DNA from: Acanthaster planci
Taxonomy: Eukaryota; Echinodermata; Asteroidea; Valvatida; Acanthasteridae
Direction of reading: 5' to 3'
Assembly (NCBI RefSeq): GCF_001949145.1
Contig: NW_019091375.1
Coordinates: 1,866,196-1,930,195, forward strand
DNA: 64,000 bases
Shown here: positions 62,830-64,000 of the stretch, in pieces
Position numbering within the stretch: position 1 is the stretch's first letter
Layout of the letters: each line of letters starts with the position of its first letter
Notes under the pieces: model-generated
Told to the model about the DNA's origin: nothing
The model's input: the letters and a program-made list of their open reading frames with translations, nothing else
Database searches by the model: none
Translations under genes and position numbers: made by a program

Positions 62830-64000
62830 CTGAATATCACACAAACGGAGAAAATCGCGTCATGTGCTTAACTATGATGCTACCTTCGCCAACAGAGGTA
62901 GTTATATATCAATCCAAAAGAATCCCTTTATCCCAGCATCATTTTGTTCCTGCCAAAAATGTTAGGCCTATAAACCTATCCCGTGACAAGAATAAGGAGC
63001 CATACTGCAGTGTCCCCACCACGCGGGTTAACAAAAGACATGCACATTGAATGCGTCTTCATCAGCCAATGGGGGCGCACTGCTAACCAAAATCACGCGC
63101 TCGTCGATATTAGGAATACTCGCCTGAATGACGGGGCCACCGCAGTAAAGGCGTCATGGAATCGGTCTATAGATCACTCTCCATACAAATGAGTTATCTG
63201 CTGCTTGTTTTACCTCCTATTAAATATTGTTTGTGGGGGTTTGAAGCAGCAAGACGCTCACTGTCTAAGCATAGAGGAAAGACACAGAAGGAGTTGCACT
63301 AACTCTGGCACTTTAAACTGTTTAACGATTGTCACCGCCAAGTCAGACGGATAATAGAAAACATTCCAAAAATGCCTGATTACTGCCTGCATCTTAGCCA
63401 TACAAGCGGGGTCAATAATATCCGAGCAATACTTGTAGTTTTTTCCTTGCAATGAAATACAAATTGTTTAAACGACCAGGAAATAGAAAGAGTAAAATTC
63501 CTTATATTGGACATAACTTTGCTATTGTAAATTGTAATGCACTTTTCTATTATCCATGCAAAGCTCGTAATTTTATTCACCTCCATCCAATACATCAGTG
63601 TTCAAGGACTTGGTACGACTTTGGCTAAGACTGGCCAACAAAATGTTGACTTTTACTGGAATGCTAACTTCATCAGTAACAAAATGAGCTATTTCATCAC
63701 AGGGAGTGATCATGAAATCTCATAAAATATGCTTTTGTACAAATGCCATAATAAAAATGGGCCATTTATTCCCAAAATAACTCCAATTGAAAGAGCTCAT
63801 TAAGGGCAATGACTGCACATATAGATTTAGGGCACACAGCGTAGTGCAAGCAACTGCGCAAGCATTAAATTTGATGTTGCCATGAGATCATACCAAGCAC
63901 CAACATTTTCTATACCTCAGTACAGGAAATTTTAAGGATGCAGGTTACCCTCGACAAACTGCGGTTCGCGATCATAAGGTACAAAGGGGTTTCGTGATTG
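62830..64000 (-). other. 5' intron of the GABA-B-like gene, no exon found
   Basis: No tract resembling the preceding flytrap segment is visible, so the next upstream exon is probably beyond the right edge. The last 45 bases (63955-64000, minus) are open in two frames before a GGTAAC donor-like site, but the residues do not match the family. Confidence 0.55.

Noticed and set aside
1-64000. CRISPR arrays, operons, rRNA genes or bacterial mobile systems
   Set aside because: No regular direct repeats with unique spacers, no dense gene packing and no rRNA signatures; the window is eukaryotic.

Overview
The window is nuclear DNA from an animal, not a prokaryote. Coding sequence is sparse, split into short exons with GT/AG borders, and surrounded by long AT-rich intronic and intergenic DNA full of small transposon remnants. 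Only two genes can be supported, both on the minus strand. The peptides encoded by one of them, with C-terminal LPF-amide and a Cys-x4-Cys loop, resemble the kisspeptin-type precursors of ambulacrarians (echinoderms and hemichordates). A marine invertebrate deuterostome is therefore the best guess; the exact taxon cannot be read from the sequence, and a lancelet is not excluded.

Gene 1 (about 11.0 to 23.7 kb) is a 144-residue kisspeptin-type neuropeptide precursor. A signal-peptide exon (23516-23618 coding, with a splice acceptor 40 bases upstream of the ATG showing that a further 5' untranslated exon exists) is joined in phase across a 12.2 kb intron to exon 10976-11307. The second exon carries an acidic spacer and two amidated peptides, each ending LPF-Gly-Lys-Arg. 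A possible AATAAA signal lies about 150 bases past the stop.

Gene 2 (55.4 to 62.8 kb, running off the right edge at its 5' end) is a class C GPCR of the GABA-B receptor family. Ten consecutive exons total 1440 bp (480 codons) and cover the C-terminal part of the Venus flytrap ligand-binding domain and all seven transmembrane helices. All nine junctions between them are in phase. The glutamate that contacts GABA in GABBR1 appears replaced, so this looks like a GABBR2-like or orphan paralogue. The exons for the cytoplasmic tail were not found.

The rest (1-10.8 kb, the kisspeptin intron, and about 31 kb between the genes) holds no gene I can support. It contains a tRNA-derived SINE, three short hAT-like elements with 8-bp target duplications, a piggyBac-like TTAA element, several dispersed repeats shared between distant parts of the window (some carrying CTCF-like and YY1-like motifs), unusual palindromes, a 183-bp tandem duplication beside the last receptor exon, and a roughly 21-bp-period array in a receptor intron. 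A few GC-richer islands with homeodomain-like sites could be regulatory elements. The two genes share only orientation and neighbourhood; nothing here shows joint function.
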